A stretch of DNA of 64,000 nucleotides, taken from contig NZ_QJJU01000007.1 in assembly GCF_003201655.1 (NCBI RefSeq), positions 1-64,000 of the forward strand, given 5' to 3'. Source of the stretch: Mycolicibacterium moriokaense (GTDB lineage: Bacteria > Actinomycetota > Actinomycetes > Mycobacteriales > Mycobacteriaceae). A program made the position numbers and the translations under genes. A model generated the notes under the pieces. The model was not told the origin of the DNA, searched no databases, and saw nothing but the letters and a program-made list of their open reading frames with translations. How positions within the stretch are numbered: the stretch's first letter is position 1; the number at the start of each line of letters is the position of its first letter. Positions 35,215 through 45,255 of the stretch are shown here, piece by piece.

Positions 35215-37829
35215 GCCGAGCCGTCCTTTGGTGGTGCGGCGAGGTCGATTTCGGCGGTGAGCCCGCCGCCGGGGGTGTCGGTGGCGGAGATGGTGCCGCC
35301 CATCGCCTCGACGAAGCCGCGGGCGACCGACAGGCCAAGCCCCACACCGATACTGGTGTCGTTGTCGCCCAGCCGCTGGAACGGTGCGAACAGCTGCTCC
35401 TCGGCATCTCGCGGGATCCCCGGCCCCTCGTCGACGACCGCGATCAGTACGCGGTCGCCGACCTGGCCCGCCGTCACCCGCACCGGGCTGTCGGGCGCAT
35501 AACGCAGCGCGTTGTCGATGAGGTTGGCGAGCACCCGCTCCAGCAGGCCGCTGTCGGCCATCACGACGGCGTCGTCCACCTCGACCTTGACACGATCGAG
35601 GCCCTGCCGGCGAAAACCCGTGACACCCTTGCTGATTCCCAGAAGCGCACGCTGCACGGCCTCCTCGAGGTACACCACTCTCAGCTCCGGACGCAGCACA
35701 CCGGCGGCCAGCCGCGACGAGTCGAGCAGGTTGCCGACGAGCGCTGTGAGCTGATCGATGGACTCCTCGATGGTCGCGAGCAGTTCGGCGGTGTCTTCGG
35801 CGGAGAAGTCGACGTCGTTGCTGCGCAGGCTCGACACCGCTGCCTTGGCGGCGGCCAGCGGTGTGCGCAGGTCATGGCTGACAGCCGACAGCAGTGAGCG
35901 TCGCAGGTCGTCGGCCTGCGCGATGGCCTCGGCCTTGCCTGCCTCTTCGGTCAGTTCGCGCTGCTTGACCAGGCCCGCTGCCTGCTTGGCGACCGCACCG
36001 AGCACCCGCCGATCGCGGGCGGCCAGCTTGCGCCCGGCCATCAAAAGCCAGAACTCGTCGTCGCCGACCTCGATGGCGGTGTCGGCGGTATCGACGTCGA
36101 CGCAAGGATCAGTGCCCACACACCCGACGATGCCTGTGCCTTCCCGAAGCAGGCTGACCGCGCGCTGTGAATAGGTTTCGCGCACCCGCTCTAGCAGCGT
36201 GTCCAGGTCGGCGCCGCGCAGCACCGACCCGGCGAACAGCGCGAGCAGCTCGGCCTCCTGCGATGCGTGTCTGGCCTCTCTGGCCCGGCTGGCCGCCCCG
36301 TCGACCAACGCGGCGACGGCCACCGCCACGAGCAACAGCACCACGACCGTCACTGCGCTGTCGGGTTCGGCGATGGTGAAGGTGTACCGCGGGGCGACGA
36401 GGAAATAGTTCAGCAGCAGTCCGGAAAGCAGCGCCGACAGCGCGGCAGGGGCGACGCCGCCGAGCAGCGCGACGACCAGTACGCCGATGAAGAAGATCGC
36501 GCTCTCGCCGCCGATTCCAAGGTACGGGTCGAGGATGAAGACGATCACCGCGCAGATCGCCGACGGAACCACAACGGCGGCAAGCCAGGACGCGATGTGC
36601 TGCTGTCGTGGTGAGAACCGCGACCACGTGGAGCCGCGGCGCGCCGCCGCGCCGTGTGTCACCATGTGCACGTCGATCTTGCCGGACTCCTGCACCACGG
36701 CGGCGCCGATGCCCTCGTCGAAAATGCGAGCCCACCGCGATCGACGGGACGTGCCGATCACCAGCTGCGTGGCGTTCTCGTCGCGAGCGAAATCCAGTAG
36801 CGCGGTCGGGACGTCGTCGCCGACCACAGTGTGCAGGGTGGCGCCCAGGCTGATGGCCAGCTCGCGGACCTTGCCCATCTGCGGCGCGGAGACACCAGAA
36901 AGCCCGTCGCCGCGAACGACGTGCACGACCATCAGCTCGGCGCTGGACCTCGACGCGATGCGAGATGCTCGGCGCACCAAGGTTTCTGATTCAGGCCCAC
37001 CCGTGACGGCGACGACGACGCGCTCGCGCGCCTCCCAGGTGTCGGTGATCGCATTCTCTTCGCGGTACTTTTCGAGGGCCGCGTCGACCTGGTCGGCCAG
37101 CCACAGCAGCGCCAATTCGCGCAGTGCCGTGAGGTTTCCGCGCCGGAAGTAGTTCGACAGCGCGGCGTCGATACGCTCGGGGGCGTAGACGTTGCCGTGG
37201 GCGAGCCTGCGCCGCAACGCTTCTGGCGTGATATCGACCAGTTCGATCTGGTCGGCGGCGCGAACGATCTCGTCGGGCACCTTCTCCTGTTGCTCGATGC
37301 CGGTGATCTGGGTGACGACGTCGTTGAGGCTCTCCAGGTGCTGAACGTTGACCGTCGAGATGACCGTGATGCCCGCGTCGAGCAGTTCCTCGACGTCCTG
37401 CCAGCGCTTGGGGTTCTTGCTGCCGGGCGTATTGGTGTGCGCGAGCTCGTCGACGAGCACGACCTGTGGTTCACGCCGCAACACAGCCTCGACGTCGAGC
37501 TCTGGGAACCTCTTTCCGCGGTACTCGATGTACTTCGGCGGCACCACTTCGATGCCCTCGATCAGATCGGCGGTTTTCTGGCGGCCATGCGTCTCGACTA
37601 CCGCGGCCACCACGTCGGTTCCCCGCTCGACCCGGCGATGCGCTTCGCCGAGCATCGCGAAGGTCTTGCCGACCCCCGGCGCCGCGCCCAGGTAGATGCG
37701 CAGCTCGCCGCGCTTCTTCTTGTAGTCGGCCCGATGAGCTTGGGGTTCGGCGTCGCTTGGCGCCGCGATGTCCGATGATGCTGCCCCACGCGGCTGATCG
37801 CTGCTGGTCACATGCCCATCATCCATCAT
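35211..37829 (-). CDS. kdpD: KdpD sensor histidine kinase
   Basis: 872 residues. The KdpD domain has Walker A GAAPGVGKT (48-56), followed by a universal-stress-protein-like domain (about 250-370), four membrane helices (about 420-530), a GAF-like region and the kinase core with His near 651 (AVSHDLRTPLA). It senses low K+ and turgor and phosphorylates KdpE. It follows kdpC by 12 bases. The USP-like domain binds c-di-AMP in Staphylococcus; whether it does here cannot be seen from sequence. Confidence 0.96.
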   Translation of the reverse strand: MMDDGHVTSSDQPRGAASSDIAAPSDAEPQAHRADYKKKRGELRIYLGAAPGVGKTFAMLGEAHRRVERGTDVVAAVVETHGRQKTADLIEGIEVVPPKYIEYRGKRFPELDVEAVLRREPQVVLVDELAHTNTPGSKNPKRWQDVEELLDAGITVISTVNVQHLESLNDVVTQITGIEQQEKVPDEIVRAADQIELVDITPEALRRRLAHGNVYAPERIDAALSNYFRRGNLTALRELALLWLADQVDAALEKYREENAITDTWEARERVVVAVTGGPESETLVRRASRIASRSSAELMVVHVVRGDGLSGVSAPQMGKVRELAISLGATLHTVVGDDVPTALLDFARDENATQLVIGTSRRSRWARIFDEGIGAAVVQESGKIDVHMVTHGAAARRGSTWSRFSPRQQHIASWLAAVVVPSAICAVIVFILDPYLGIGGESAIFFIGVLVVALLGGVAPAALSALLSGLLLNYFLVAPRYTFTIAEPDSAVTVVVLLLVAVAVAALVDGAASRAREARHASQEAELLALFAGSVLRGADLDTLLERVRETYSQRAVSLLREGTGIVGCVGTDPCVDVDTADTAIEVGDDEFWLLMAGRKLAARDRRVLGAVAKQAAGLVKQRELTEEAGKAEAIAQADDLRRSLLSAVSHDLRTPLAAAKAAVSSLRSNDVDFSAEDTAELLATIEESIDQLTALVGNLLDSSRLAAGVLRPELRVVYLEEAVQRALLGISKGVTGFRRQGLDRVKVEVDDAVVMADSGLLERVLANLIDNALRYAPDSPVRVTAGQVGDRVLIAVVDEGPGIPRDAEEQLFAPFQRLGDNDTSIGVGLGLSVARGFVEAMGGTISATDTPGGGLTAEIDLAAPPKDGSA

Positions 37830-37841
37830 CCACCGGATGGA

Positions 37842-38750
37842 TCAGCTCTTCGCCGGGTACTTCTGATCGAGGGCGATGTTGAGCTGCAACACGTTGACAG
37901 TGGGCTCGCCGAAGAAGCCGAGCAAGCGGCCTTCCTGGTTGGCGAGGACCAATTCACTCACCCGATCCGGGCTCACGCCGCGGGCCTTGGCCACTCGGTT
38001 CACCTGCAGATCGGCGTACGCCGGCGAGATGTGTGGATCCAGGCCGCTGCCGCTGGCTGTGACGGCGTCCATCGGTACTGCGGGATCCGCAGGGGCCGCA
38101 CCGCGAATCGGCACGATCTGACCGATCGTGTAGTCGTCACCGAACTTGGCGCACTCGACCTTCACGCCCTCGTAGGTGTTCAAGAACGGCGTCTTCGTCG
38201 TTTCGCATGGCTCGTTGACGCTTACCACCTTGGTGGGGTGCACGACGTTGCCGAGCGAGTCCCTTGGGCCGATGACGGAGAGCACGGCACCCACGCCCTC
38301 ACCCGTGCAGAACGGGCGTGACCCGTCGACACCTTCCAGCTGCCCGATGGTCAGGCTGCGTCCGCACACCAGCGTGAGCAGGCTGGCCTTGTAGCCGTTG
38401 TTGTCTTTCGGCAGCGACGGATCGGCGGGGGTGTCGACGATGCTTTCCGGTCCCAGGTTGCTCGCGCTCGTCGCTAGCGGGTCGTACCCGTTTCCGGCCG
38501 CAGACGGCCTGCTCTGGAAGTACTGCGGCAACGCGTTGCCGTCCTTGTCGGTGAACTGTTGACCGATCAGACTGCTGCCAACGGGTTTTCCGTCGACCTT
38601 GATGATCGAGCCGTTCGCGTTGTCACTCAGGCCAGGGACTTGCGCCACCAGCCAGATGAACAACGGGTAGGCCAAGCCGGTGATGACGGTGAGCACCAGT
38701 AGCGCGCGGAACGCTGCCAAGTGCTGGCGGACGAAGTTCGAGAGTTTCAT
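37842..38750 (-). CDS. kdpC: KdpC subunit, long actinobacterial form
   Basis: 302 residues, versus about 190 in E. coli. One N-terminal membrane helix (ALLVLTVITGLAYPLFIWLVAQVPG) is followed by the KdpC core. An insertion of about 100 residues (roughly 110-215, with several cysteines) lies between the LGPES region and the conserved DAVTASGSGLDPHIS block. KdpC stabilises the KdpFABC complex and increases ATP affinity of KdpB. The start lies 3 bases after the kdpB stop. Confidence 0.94.
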   Translation of the reverse strand: MKLSNFVRQHLAAFRALLVLTVITGLAYPLFIWLVAQVPGLSDNANGSIIKVDGKPVGSSLIGQQFTDKDGNALPQYFQSRPSAAGNGYDPLATSASNLGPESIVDTPADPSLPKDNNGYKASLLTLVCGRSLTIGQLEGVDGSRPFCTGEGVGAVLSVIGPRDSLGNVVHPTKVVSVNEPCETTKTPFLNTYEGVKVECAKFGDDYTIGQIVPIRGAAPADPAVPMDAVTASGSGLDPHISPAYADLQVNRVAKARGVSPDRVSELVLANQEGRLLGFFGEPTVNVLQLNIALDQKYPAKS

Positions 38751-38753
38751 TTC

Positions 38754-40904
38754 TCACATTCCCGGTAAGAATTGGATGACAAGGTCGATCAGCTTGATAC
38801 CGATGAACGGCGCGATAATGCCGCCGAGCCCGTAGACGTAGAGGTTGCGGCTCAACAGCTTTGACGCACTGCTCGGGGTGTAGCGCACACCCCGCAGGGC
38901 CAGCGGGATCAACGCGACGATCACGACCGCGTTGAATATCACCGCGGACAGGATGGCTGACTGCGGACTGTGCAGCCGCATGACGTTCAGCATGTCCAAT
39001 CCAGGGAAGAGCGCCACGAACATCGCAGGGATGATCGCGAAGTACTTTGCGATGTCGTTGGCGATCGAGAAGGTCGTCAACGCGCCACGGGTGATCAGCA
39101 GCTGCTTGCCGATCTCGACGATTTCGATGAGCTTCGTCGGGTCGGAGTCGAGGTCGACCATGTTGCCGGCCTCTTTGGCTGCCGAGGTACCGGTGTTCAT
39201 CGCCACGCCCACATCGGCCTGAGCCAGCGCGGGAGCGTCGTTGGTGCCGTCGCCGGTCATCGCGACCAGCTTGCCGCCGGCCTGCTCCTTCTTGATCAAC
39301 GCCATCTTGTCCTCGGGCGTCGCCTCTGCGAGGAAGTCGTCGACGCCTGCCTCGTCGGCAATTGCCTTGGCGGTCATCGGGTTGTCGCCGGTGATCATCA
39401 CCGTTCGGATGCCCATCCGGCGCATCTCATCGAACCGATCTCGCATGCCCTGCTTGACGACGTCCTTGAGGTGGATGACGCCGAGCACGGATGCTGCGCC
39501 GTCCACGACCTGTCCGACGACCAGGGGAGTGCCGCCCGCGGCGGAGATGCCGTCGACGATGTCGCCCAGTTCGGTTGATACGCGACCACCTTGGTTGCGC
39601 ACCCAGTCGGCGACAGAGCTGGCTGCGCCCTTACGGAGACTGTGTCCATCTTCGAGGTCGACGCCGGACATCCTTGTCGTGGCGGTGAATTCGACCCAGT
39701 GTGCCTTGTCGAGTTCACCGGGTGTGCGTGCCCGCAGCCCGTACTCCTGCTTGGCGAACACCACGATCGAACGGCCTTCCGGCGTCTCGTCGGCGAGGCT
39801 GGACAATTGCGCGGCGTCGGCCAACGTTTCCGGTGACACTCCAGTCACCGGCACGAAGGCGGCGGCCTGCCGGTTACCCAGGGTGATGGTGCCGGTCTTG
39901 TCGAGCAGCAGCGTGTTCACGTCGCCGGCGGCCTCCACCGCACGGCCTGACATCGCCAGCACATTGCGCTGCACCAGGCGGTCCATGCCTGCGATGCCGA
40001 TGGCCGACAGCAGCGCGCCGATCGTCGTCGGGATCAGGCAGACCAACAGCGAGACCATCACGATGCCGGTGACGCCGTGTGATGTCAGCGCCAGCGTGTC
40101 AGGGACACCGGGGTTGTTCGCCTTGGAGAAGATCGCCAGTGGCTGCAGTGTGGCCACCGCGAACACAAAGATGATCGTCAGCGCCGCCAGCAGGATGTTC
40201 AGGGCGATCTCGTTCGGCGTCTTCTGCCGGTTGGCACCCTCGACGAGTGCGATCATCCGGTCGATGAAGCTTTCGCCCGGCTTCTGCGTGATTTTGACGA
40301 CGATGCGGTCCGACAGCACTGTGGTGCCACCGGTCACAGCAGACCGGTCGCCGCCGGATTCGCGGATCACTGGCGCGGATTCGCCCGTGATGGCGGATTC
40401 GTCGACGGAGGCGATGCCTTCTACGACATCGCCATCGCCCGGAATAACTTGTCCCGCCTCGACGACGACGACATCGCCCTGCTGAAGAAGTGGTGCCGCC
40501 ACTTCTTCTTCTTGCCCAGGAGCGCCGGGTGTCCAGCCGACAAGACGACGCGCCATGGTTGCGGTCTTGGTCTTGCGAAGCGATTCGGCCTGCGCCTTAC
40601 CGCGACCCTCGGCAACCGCTTCGGCCAGGTTGGCGAAAACGACTGTCAGCCAAAGCCATACGACGGTCAGCCACGCGAACCACGACGGGCTGATGATCGC
40701 CAGGATCGTGCTCCAAATGGCGCCGATCTCGACGATGAACATGACGGGATTGCGCCACAACGTGCGTGGATTGAGCTTGGCCAGCGCGCCCGGTGTCGAC
40801 TTCAACAGCATTTGCGGGTCGAGCAAGCCACCCTGCACGCGCTTGTTCCGCGCGGTTGTGTTCTGCTGCGGAGTGGTAGCGGAATCGATTGTGCTGGTTG
40901 TCAT
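38754..40904 (-). CDS. kdpB: KdpB, P-type ATPase subunit
   Basis: 716 residues. The phosphorylation motif DKTGT (Asp near 335), TGES actuator motif (ITGESAPV) and [16 protein letters not shown] hinge are intact, giving a full type IA P-ATPase. It drives K+ uptake through KdpA. It overlaps or abuts kdpA (stop at 40905) and kdpC, so all four structural genes are translationally linked. Confidence 0.97.
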   Translation of the reverse strand: MTTSTIDSATTPQQNTTARNKRVQGGLLDPQMLLKSTPGALAKLNPRTLWRNPVMFIVEIGAIWSTILAIISPSWFAWLTVVWLWLTVVFANLAEAVAEGRGKAQAESLRKTKTATMARRLVGWTPGAPGQEEEVAAPLLQQGDVVVVEAGQVIPGDGDVVEGIASVDESAITGESAPVIRESGGDRSAVTGGTTVLSDRIVVKITQKPGESFIDRMIALVEGANRQKTPNEIALNILLAALTIIFVFAVATLQPLAIFSKANNPGVPDTLALTSHGVTGIVMVSLLVCLIPTTIGALLSAIGIAGMDRLVQRNVLAMSGRAVEAAGDVNTLLLDKTGTITLGNRQAAAFVPVTGVSPETLADAAQLSSLADETPEGRSIVVFAKQEYGLRARTPGELDKAHWVEFTATTRMSGVDLEDGHSLRKGAASSVADWVRNQGGRVSTELGDIVDGISAAGGTPLVVGQVVDGAASVLGVIHLKDVVKQGMRDRFDEMRRMGIRTVMITGDNPMTAKAIADEAGVDDFLAEATPEDKMALIKKEQAGGKLVAMTGDGTNDAPALAQADVGVAMNTGTSAAKEAGNMVDLDSDPTKLIEIVEIGKQLLITRGALTTFSIANDIAKYFAIIPAMFVALFPGLDMLNVMRLHSPQSAILSAVIFNAVVIVALIPLALRGVRYTPSSASKLLSRNLYVYGLGGIIAPFIGIKLIDLVIQFLPGM

Positions 40905-42575
40905 TTAGTGAATTCCTTCAGCGAGAGGGCCGAGCGCGAGCATCGGGAGGAAGGTCAGCGCCACCAAGATCAGGGTGACACCTGCGACCATTCCGACGAA
41001 CTGCGGTCGATGAGTGGGCAGCGTGCCGAGCGACGCCGGAGTGGTGCCCTGCTTGGCCAGTGAGCCGGCAAGCGCGAGCGCCAGGACCATCGGCAGGAAT
41101 CTGCCGAACACCATCGCAAGTCCGAGGGCGGTGTTGAACCAGTTGGTGTTGACGCTGATGCCCGCGAAGGCCGAGCCGTTGTTGTTCGCGGCAGAGGTGA
41201 ACGCGTACAACACTTCCGAGAGACCGTGCGGTCCGGTGTTGAGCATTCCGGCCCGCTGGCCGGGCATCGCCATCGCGATTGCCGTGCCGAGCAACACGAT
41301 CAGCGGCGTGGTCAGGAAATACGCCGAGGCAAGCTTGATCTCGCGCGGGTTGATCTTCTTGCCCAGATACTCCGGTGTGCGGCCCACCATCAGGCCCGCG
41401 ACGAACACGGTGATGACGGCGAGGATCAGCATGCCGTACAAGCCGGAGCCGGCGCCGCCTGGCGCCACCTCGCCGAGCTGCATGTTGAACATGGTGATCA
41501 TGCCGCCGAGGCTGGTGTAGGAGTCGTGGAATGAATCGACAGCACCGGTGGACGTCAACGTGGTCGCGTCGGCGAAGACCGCCGAGTTGGCGATGCCGAA
41601 CCGCTGCTCCATACCTTCCATCGCCCCGCCGACGGAGGTGGGAACGGTGCCGTGGTGCTGCAGCTGAAACCACATCATGAACGTGACGCTGATCAGCGCG
41701 AGGCTCGCCATCACGGAGGCGATGGCGTAGCCCTGCTTCTTGCTGCCGACCATCCGGCCGAACGTGCGGGGCAGCGAGAAGCTGATGACGAGCAACAGGA
41801 AGATCTCGAACCAGTTAGTCCACGAGTTCGGGTTCTCGAACGGGTGCGCCGAGTTAGCGTTGTAGAAGCCGCCGCCGTTGTTGCCCAGCTCCTTGATGGC
41901 CTCCTGGCTGGCCACCGGCCCGCCGGTGATGGTCTGCTGGCCGCCGGCCAGCGTGTTGGCGATCTGGTCGTGCAGATGGAAGTTCTGGATCGCGCCGCCT
42001 GCGATCAGGATGATCGCGGCGACCACGGAGATCGGCAGCAGGATGCGGAGCGTGCCGCGGACCAGGTCGACCCAGAAGTTGCCGAGCTCGCCGGTGCGTT
42101 TGCGCGCGAATCCGCGCACGAGCGCAATCGCGACCGCAATGCCGACCGCGGCCGACGTGAAGTTCTGGACGGCCAGACCGGCCATCTGAACCAGGTGGCC
42201 GTCGGTTGACTCACCGGAGTACGCCTGCCAGTTCGTGTTCGTGATGAAGCTGACCGCGGTGTTCCAGGCCAGTGCCGGCGTCATCGGCGTGGCCGGATCG
42301 TTGAGGTGCAACGGCAACTTGCCCTGGACAAGCTGGAAGATGAACAGGAACAGAATGCTGATCGCCGAGAACGCCAGCAGGCTGCGGGCGTATGCGCCCC
42401 AAGACTGTTCAGACTTCGGGTCGGCCCCGATGAGCCGGTAGATCACCCGCTCGACGCGGGAGTGCTTGTCGGAGCTGTAAACCCGGTACATGTAGTCGCC
42501 GAGTGGCACGTGCGCAGCGGCAAGCGCCACGATCAGGAGCGCGAGGAAAATGATCCCCGCCGTTGTGGTACCCAC
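40905..42575 (-). CDS. kdpA: KdpA, K+-binding channel-like subunit
   Basis: 556 residues, a SKT-type membrane protein with four pore/filter repeats: [35 protein letters not shown] and [10 protein letters not shown]. All four match the canonical family, so it is the functional high-affinity K+ subunit. GTG start; the first base is shared with the kdpF stop. A divergent paralog is encoded at 43158-44885. Confidence 0.97.
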   Translation of the reverse strand: MGTTTAGIIFLALLIVALAAAHVPLGDYMYRVYSSDKHSRVERVIYRLIGADPKSEQSWGAYARSLLAFSAISILFLFIFQLVQGKLPLHLNDPATPMTPALAWNTAVSFITNTNWQAYSGESTDGHLVQMAGLAVQNFTSAAVGIAVAIALVRGFARKRTGELGNFWVDLVRGTLRILLPISVVAAIILIAGGAIQNFHLHDQIANTLAGGQQTITGGPVASQEAIKELGNNGGGFYNANSAHPFENPNSWTNWFEIFLLLVISFSLPRTFGRMVGSKKQGYAIASVMASLALISVTFMMWFQLQHHGTVPTSVGGAMEGMEQRFGIANSAVFADATTLTSTGAVDSFHDSYTSLGGMITMFNMQLGEVAPGGAGSGLYGMLILAVITVFVAGLMVGRTPEYLGKKINPREIKLASAYFLTTPLIVLLGTAIAMAMPGQRAGMLNTGPHGLSEVLYAFTSAANNNGSAFAGISVNTNWFNTALGLAMVFGRFLPMVLALALAGSLAKQGTTPASLGTLPTHRPQFVGMVAGVTLILVALTFLPMLALGPLAEGIH

Positions 42576-42664
42576 TAGAACCTTTCGGGAAAGAGCAGTG
42601 CGCCAGCCAAATAGAGTGCGGTAAGTACTGACAGCACCAGGCCGACGATGTTTTCGTAGTTCAC
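42575..42664 (-). CDS. kdpF: KdpF small subunit
   Basis: 29 residues (begins [12 protein letters not shown], ends LLFPERF), essentially one membrane helix, as in other KdpF proteins that bind the KdpA/KdpB interface. The GTG start overlaps the stop of the preceding 27-residue ORF (GTGA), and its TAG shares a base with the kdpA start. Confidence 0.9.
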   Translation of the reverse strand: MNYENIVGLVLSVLTALYLAGALLFPERF

Positions 42665-42744
42665 AGTCCTTCGACCAACTTCTGCACCAGGCCGAGTACG
42701 CCGAAGATCAACACCGTCAGCACGATGTAAATCAAGACACCCAT
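42661..42744 (-). CDS. 27-residue membrane peptide leading the kdp operon
   Basis: The frame encodes [20 protein letters not shown] followed by QKLVEGL, a single membrane helix with a short charged end. GGAGACG lies just upstream of the ATG, and the TGA overlaps the kdpF start, so it is co-translated with the operon. Size and position mirror KdpF, and similar extra peptides occur in front of kdpF in actinobacteria. It is probably an additional small subunit, but no function is established as far as I know. Confidence 0.75.
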   Translation of the reverse strand: MGVLIYIVLTVLIFGVLGLVQKLVEGL

Positions 42745-42863
42745 CTCGTCTCCATTCGCTGGAATTGCGGTCGCCATCGGGCCTCATCAGGGGCAGCGTC
42801 CGCGGGCCCTCGACGGCGAGGACCACCACGAAGCTAGACCCGGTTCCGTGTGCCCGGACCGTT

Positions 42864-42882
42864 CGTTGACGTTTTCTTAACG
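42864..42882. promoter_or_regulatory. AT-rich candidate KdpE operator
   Basis: CGTTTTCTTAACG (42870-42882) is a short CGTT/AACG inverted repeat in a GC-rich region, 120 bases upstream of the kdp operon's first ORF and between the two divergent kdpA units. TTGAC overlaps it. The site is plausible for KdpE binding, but it is only a pattern match. Confidence 0.25.
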
Positions 42883-42961
42883 CCCATCGGTTGCACCTTT
42901 ACGGCCTTCATCGGTGCGCGACAAATTGTCGCGGGCGGACGCTGCCATGCCGCGCGTCCCG

Positions 42962-43050
42962 TCTAGGTGAACGGGCGCCAAAAACAGCGCCCCGCCAGGT
43001 GAAATCTACTGCCGTCGGGCACCCGCCGGCGGAGTTTTCGACTCTGCCGG
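42962..43050 (+). ncRNA. Structured leader upstream of the orphan kdpA (M-box-like candidate)
   Basis: It contains CTAGGTGA at 42963-42970, then a CGGGCGC/GCGCCC hairpin (42972-42994), then AGGTGAAATCTACTGCCG, then a 9-bp hairpin CCGGCGGAG/CTCTGCCGG (43026-43050). The TAGGTGA-hairpin-CTGCCG order resembles the 5' half of the Mg2+-sensing M-box leader, but I cannot trace the full M-box consensus. The remaining 107 bases to the GTG have no clear terminator. This is a structured RNA candidate; its identity is uncertain. The flanking gap 42745-43157 holds only this and the candidate operator. Confidence 0.35.
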
Positions 43051-43157
43051 ACCGTCCGTTCGCCCCCGAGCAGCGCATTTACACCGTCGCCGAATCAACG
43101 TCGCGTCAACATGCATGGATAAGTCGTATTGATTGCGTAACCGGCGGGTCGAACGGC

Positions 43158-44885
43158 GTGCAGGAGGCCCTAGCTTTTGGTTCGAGCGGCCGACTGACGA
43201 AGGAGCCTCCCATCAACCATCCACAACTCTGGGCGCCTGCAGCTTGGTTGCAGATAATCGCCGTCGTCCTGCTCGTCGTCATCCTTCATGTTCCGGTCGG
43301 GAACTACATGGCCCGGGTCTATGCCGACAGCGGGCATTGGCGTGTGGAGCGGGTGATGTACCGCGTGATCGGCGCGCAGCCCGACAACCGCCAGCGATGG
43401 TCGAATTACGGCTTCTCGCTGCTCGCCTTCTCGGCGGTCAGCGTCCTGTTCCTGTACGGGCTGCTGTTGGCGCAGACGAGACTTCCCGAACCCTGGGGAC
43501 ACAAGGGGATGACGCCGGCGCTGGCGTTCAACACTGCAATCTCGTTTGTCACCAACACCAGTTGGCAGAATTATCCGGGCGAATCAACGCTCGGGCATGT
43601 GGGATTGGCCGTCGGCCTCGGTGTGCAAGCGTTCGCCAGCTGCGCGGTCGGTATGTGCGTCGCCGTCGCGCTCATCCGAGGCCTGGCCCAGTACCAGAAT
43701 GAGGACCTCGGAAACTTCTGGGTAGACCTGGTGCGGACGGTGGTGCGCATTCTGCTGCCCTTGTCGGTCATCGTGACCCTGATACTGCTCGCACTCGGCG
43801 TAGTCAACAATTTCCATGGCGCACAGGAGATCTCGACCCTCGCCGGCGGCAAGCAGACGATCCTCGGCGGCCCGGTGGCGGCGTGGGAGTCGATCAAGCT
43901 GATGTCCGGCGACGGCGGCGGCGCCTTCAACGTCAACAGCGCGCACCCCTTCGAGAACCCGACGGCGTTGTCCAACGTGGTGGAAATCGTAGCGATGCTG
44001 GTGATTCCGGTGGCGTTTCTGCGGACATTCGGAGTAGTGGTCGGTGACAAGAAGCAGGGCTGGGCGCTATTCTCCGCAGCCGCAACACTATTCGTCGTTG
44101 GCATGGTGGCGATCGCCGTGGCGACCTCGGTGACACACGGCACGGTCGTGCATGCCGTCGGCGCTCCAGTGGAAGGAACAGAAACCCGGTTCGGGGTGCC
44201 CGGCAGTGGACTATTCGGTCAGGCGGCGACCGCCAGTGCCGACGGTGCGGCGAACTCGTCCTATGACAGTTTCGCAAGTGCGGGCGGCGCGGTGCTGATG
44301 CTGAACATGATGCTGGGTGAAGTGGCACCGGGTGGTGCGGGCAGCGGCCTGTACGGCTTGGTGATGATGGTGCTGCTGGCCGTATTCCTGGGAGGGCTGA
44401 TGATCGGCAGGACACCGGAGTACCTCAAGCAGCGGCTGGGTGCGCGACATATGAAGCTGGTCAGCCTCTACGTACTGGCTCTTCCCGCCGCGGTCCTGAC
44501 CGGAACGGCGGTGGCGATGGCGCTGCCGGGTGAGCGGGCGTCGATGCTGAATACGGGGCCGCACGGGCTCTCCGAGGTGCTGTACGCGTTCACCAGTTCG
44601 GCCGCCAACAATGGCAGCGCCTTCGCGGGTTTCAGCGGCAACACGGGGTGGTACAACGTGGCGCTCGCGCTGGCGATGGTGGTCGGGCGTTTTCTGCCGA
44701 TCATTGCCGTGCTCGCGATCGCGGGGACCTTTGCCGCCCAGCGGCCGGGGGTCGTCACCGCAGGCACCCTTCGTACTCACAGCCCGACGTTCGTGTTTCT
44801 CATCGCGGGCGCCACGCTGCTCATCGTCGGGCTGGAATACCTGCCCGCGTTGGCGCTCGGCCCGGCGGCCGACGCACTGCTTTGA
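43158..44885 (+). CDS. Orphan KdpA paralog
   Basis: About 575 residues from GTG 43158; the homologous part begins at about residue 20 (HPQLWAPAAWLQII). All four KdpA filter repeats are recognisable: [35 protein letters not shown] and [10 protein letters not shown]. Filter II differs from the operon's KdpA: the Asn before GGG is Asp, and the following Phe is Ala. Filter I has Ser for Asn. No kdpB or kdpC follows; downstream genes are unrelated. It is divergent from the kdp operon. It may pair with the operon's KdpB, act alone as a K+ channel-like or sensory protein, or be decaying, though the frame is intact over its full length. Confidence 0.88.
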   Translation: MQEALAFGSSGRLTKEPPINHPQLWAPAAWLQIIAVVLLVVILHVPVGNYMARVYADSGHWRVERVMYRVIGAQPDNRQRWSNYGFSLLAFSAVSVLFLYGLLLAQTRLPEPWGHKGMTPALAFNTAISFVTNTSWQNYPGESTLGHVGLAVGLGVQAFASCAVGMCVAVALIRGLAQYQNEDLGNFWVDLVRTVVRILLPLSVIVTLILLALGVVNNFHGAQEISTLAGGKQTILGGPVAAWESIKLMSGDGGGAFNVNSAHPFENPTALSNVVEIVAMLVIPVAFLRTFGVVVGDKKQGWALFSAAATLFVVGMVAIAVATSVTHGTVVHAVGAPVEGTETRFGVPGSGLFGQAATASADGAANSSYDSFASAGGAVLMLNMMLGEVAPGGAGSGLYGLVMMVLLAVFLGGLMIGRTPEYLKQRLGARHMKLVSLYVLALPAAVLTGTAVAMALPGERASMLNTGPHGLSEVLYAFTSSAANNGSAFAGFSGNTGWYNVALALAMVVGRFLPIIAVLAIAGTFAAQRPGVVTAGTLRTHSPTFVFLIAGATLLIVGLEYLPALALGPAADALL

Positions 44886-45039
44886 CGTTAGGGCGCCGTA
44901 AAGGTTGTCGGTCAGTACGTCGATTGGTCCCGTGATGAACGCGGCGTCGTGACATTTGATCGGCTGTACTTGAATACGTTGACTCCGACCAGGAATCTCA
45001 CGCCTCCTGCGGTGTCGAAGGCATCGTGGAGGTCCCGCT

Positions 45040-45243
45040 GTGTGGGTGCCCTTTCGTTTTTTCGGCGACGGCCGAACGGGTAATGCGCTCTGCGTCGTTG
45101 ACCGTCTCCGCGCGACTTTGCGTCAACGAGGCGTCAAGGTTTGTTGTTGGCGCGTCAAGATGTCGCAAAGGTACTGGTCAGCATGCCCCGACTGCGGGAT
45201 TGTCGAATTGGTGCTCTCTGGCATTACGCCGGGGGCTCGATGA
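45040..45243 (+). CDS. Small Cys-rich protein (possible zinc ribbon)
   Basis: 67 residues from a GTG placed 6 bases after GGAGG. It contains KVCCW and ACPDCG, which could bind a metal. It ends 12 bases before the first LysA-like gene, so the three may form an operon. I do not recognise the family, and the frame could be spurious. The preceding gap 44886-45039 shows nothing else. Confidence 0.45.
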   Translation: MWVPFRFFGDGRTGNALCVVDRLRATLRQRGVKVCCWRVKMSQRYWSACPDCGIVELVLSGITPGAR

Positions 45244-45255
45244 GAAAAGGTTTCG

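Noticed and set aside
42891..43157. N-terminal extension of the orphan KdpA from an upstream TTG at 42891
   Set aside because: The extension covers the structured leader and has no resemblance to KdpA N-termini; GTG 43158 is closer to the conserved start.
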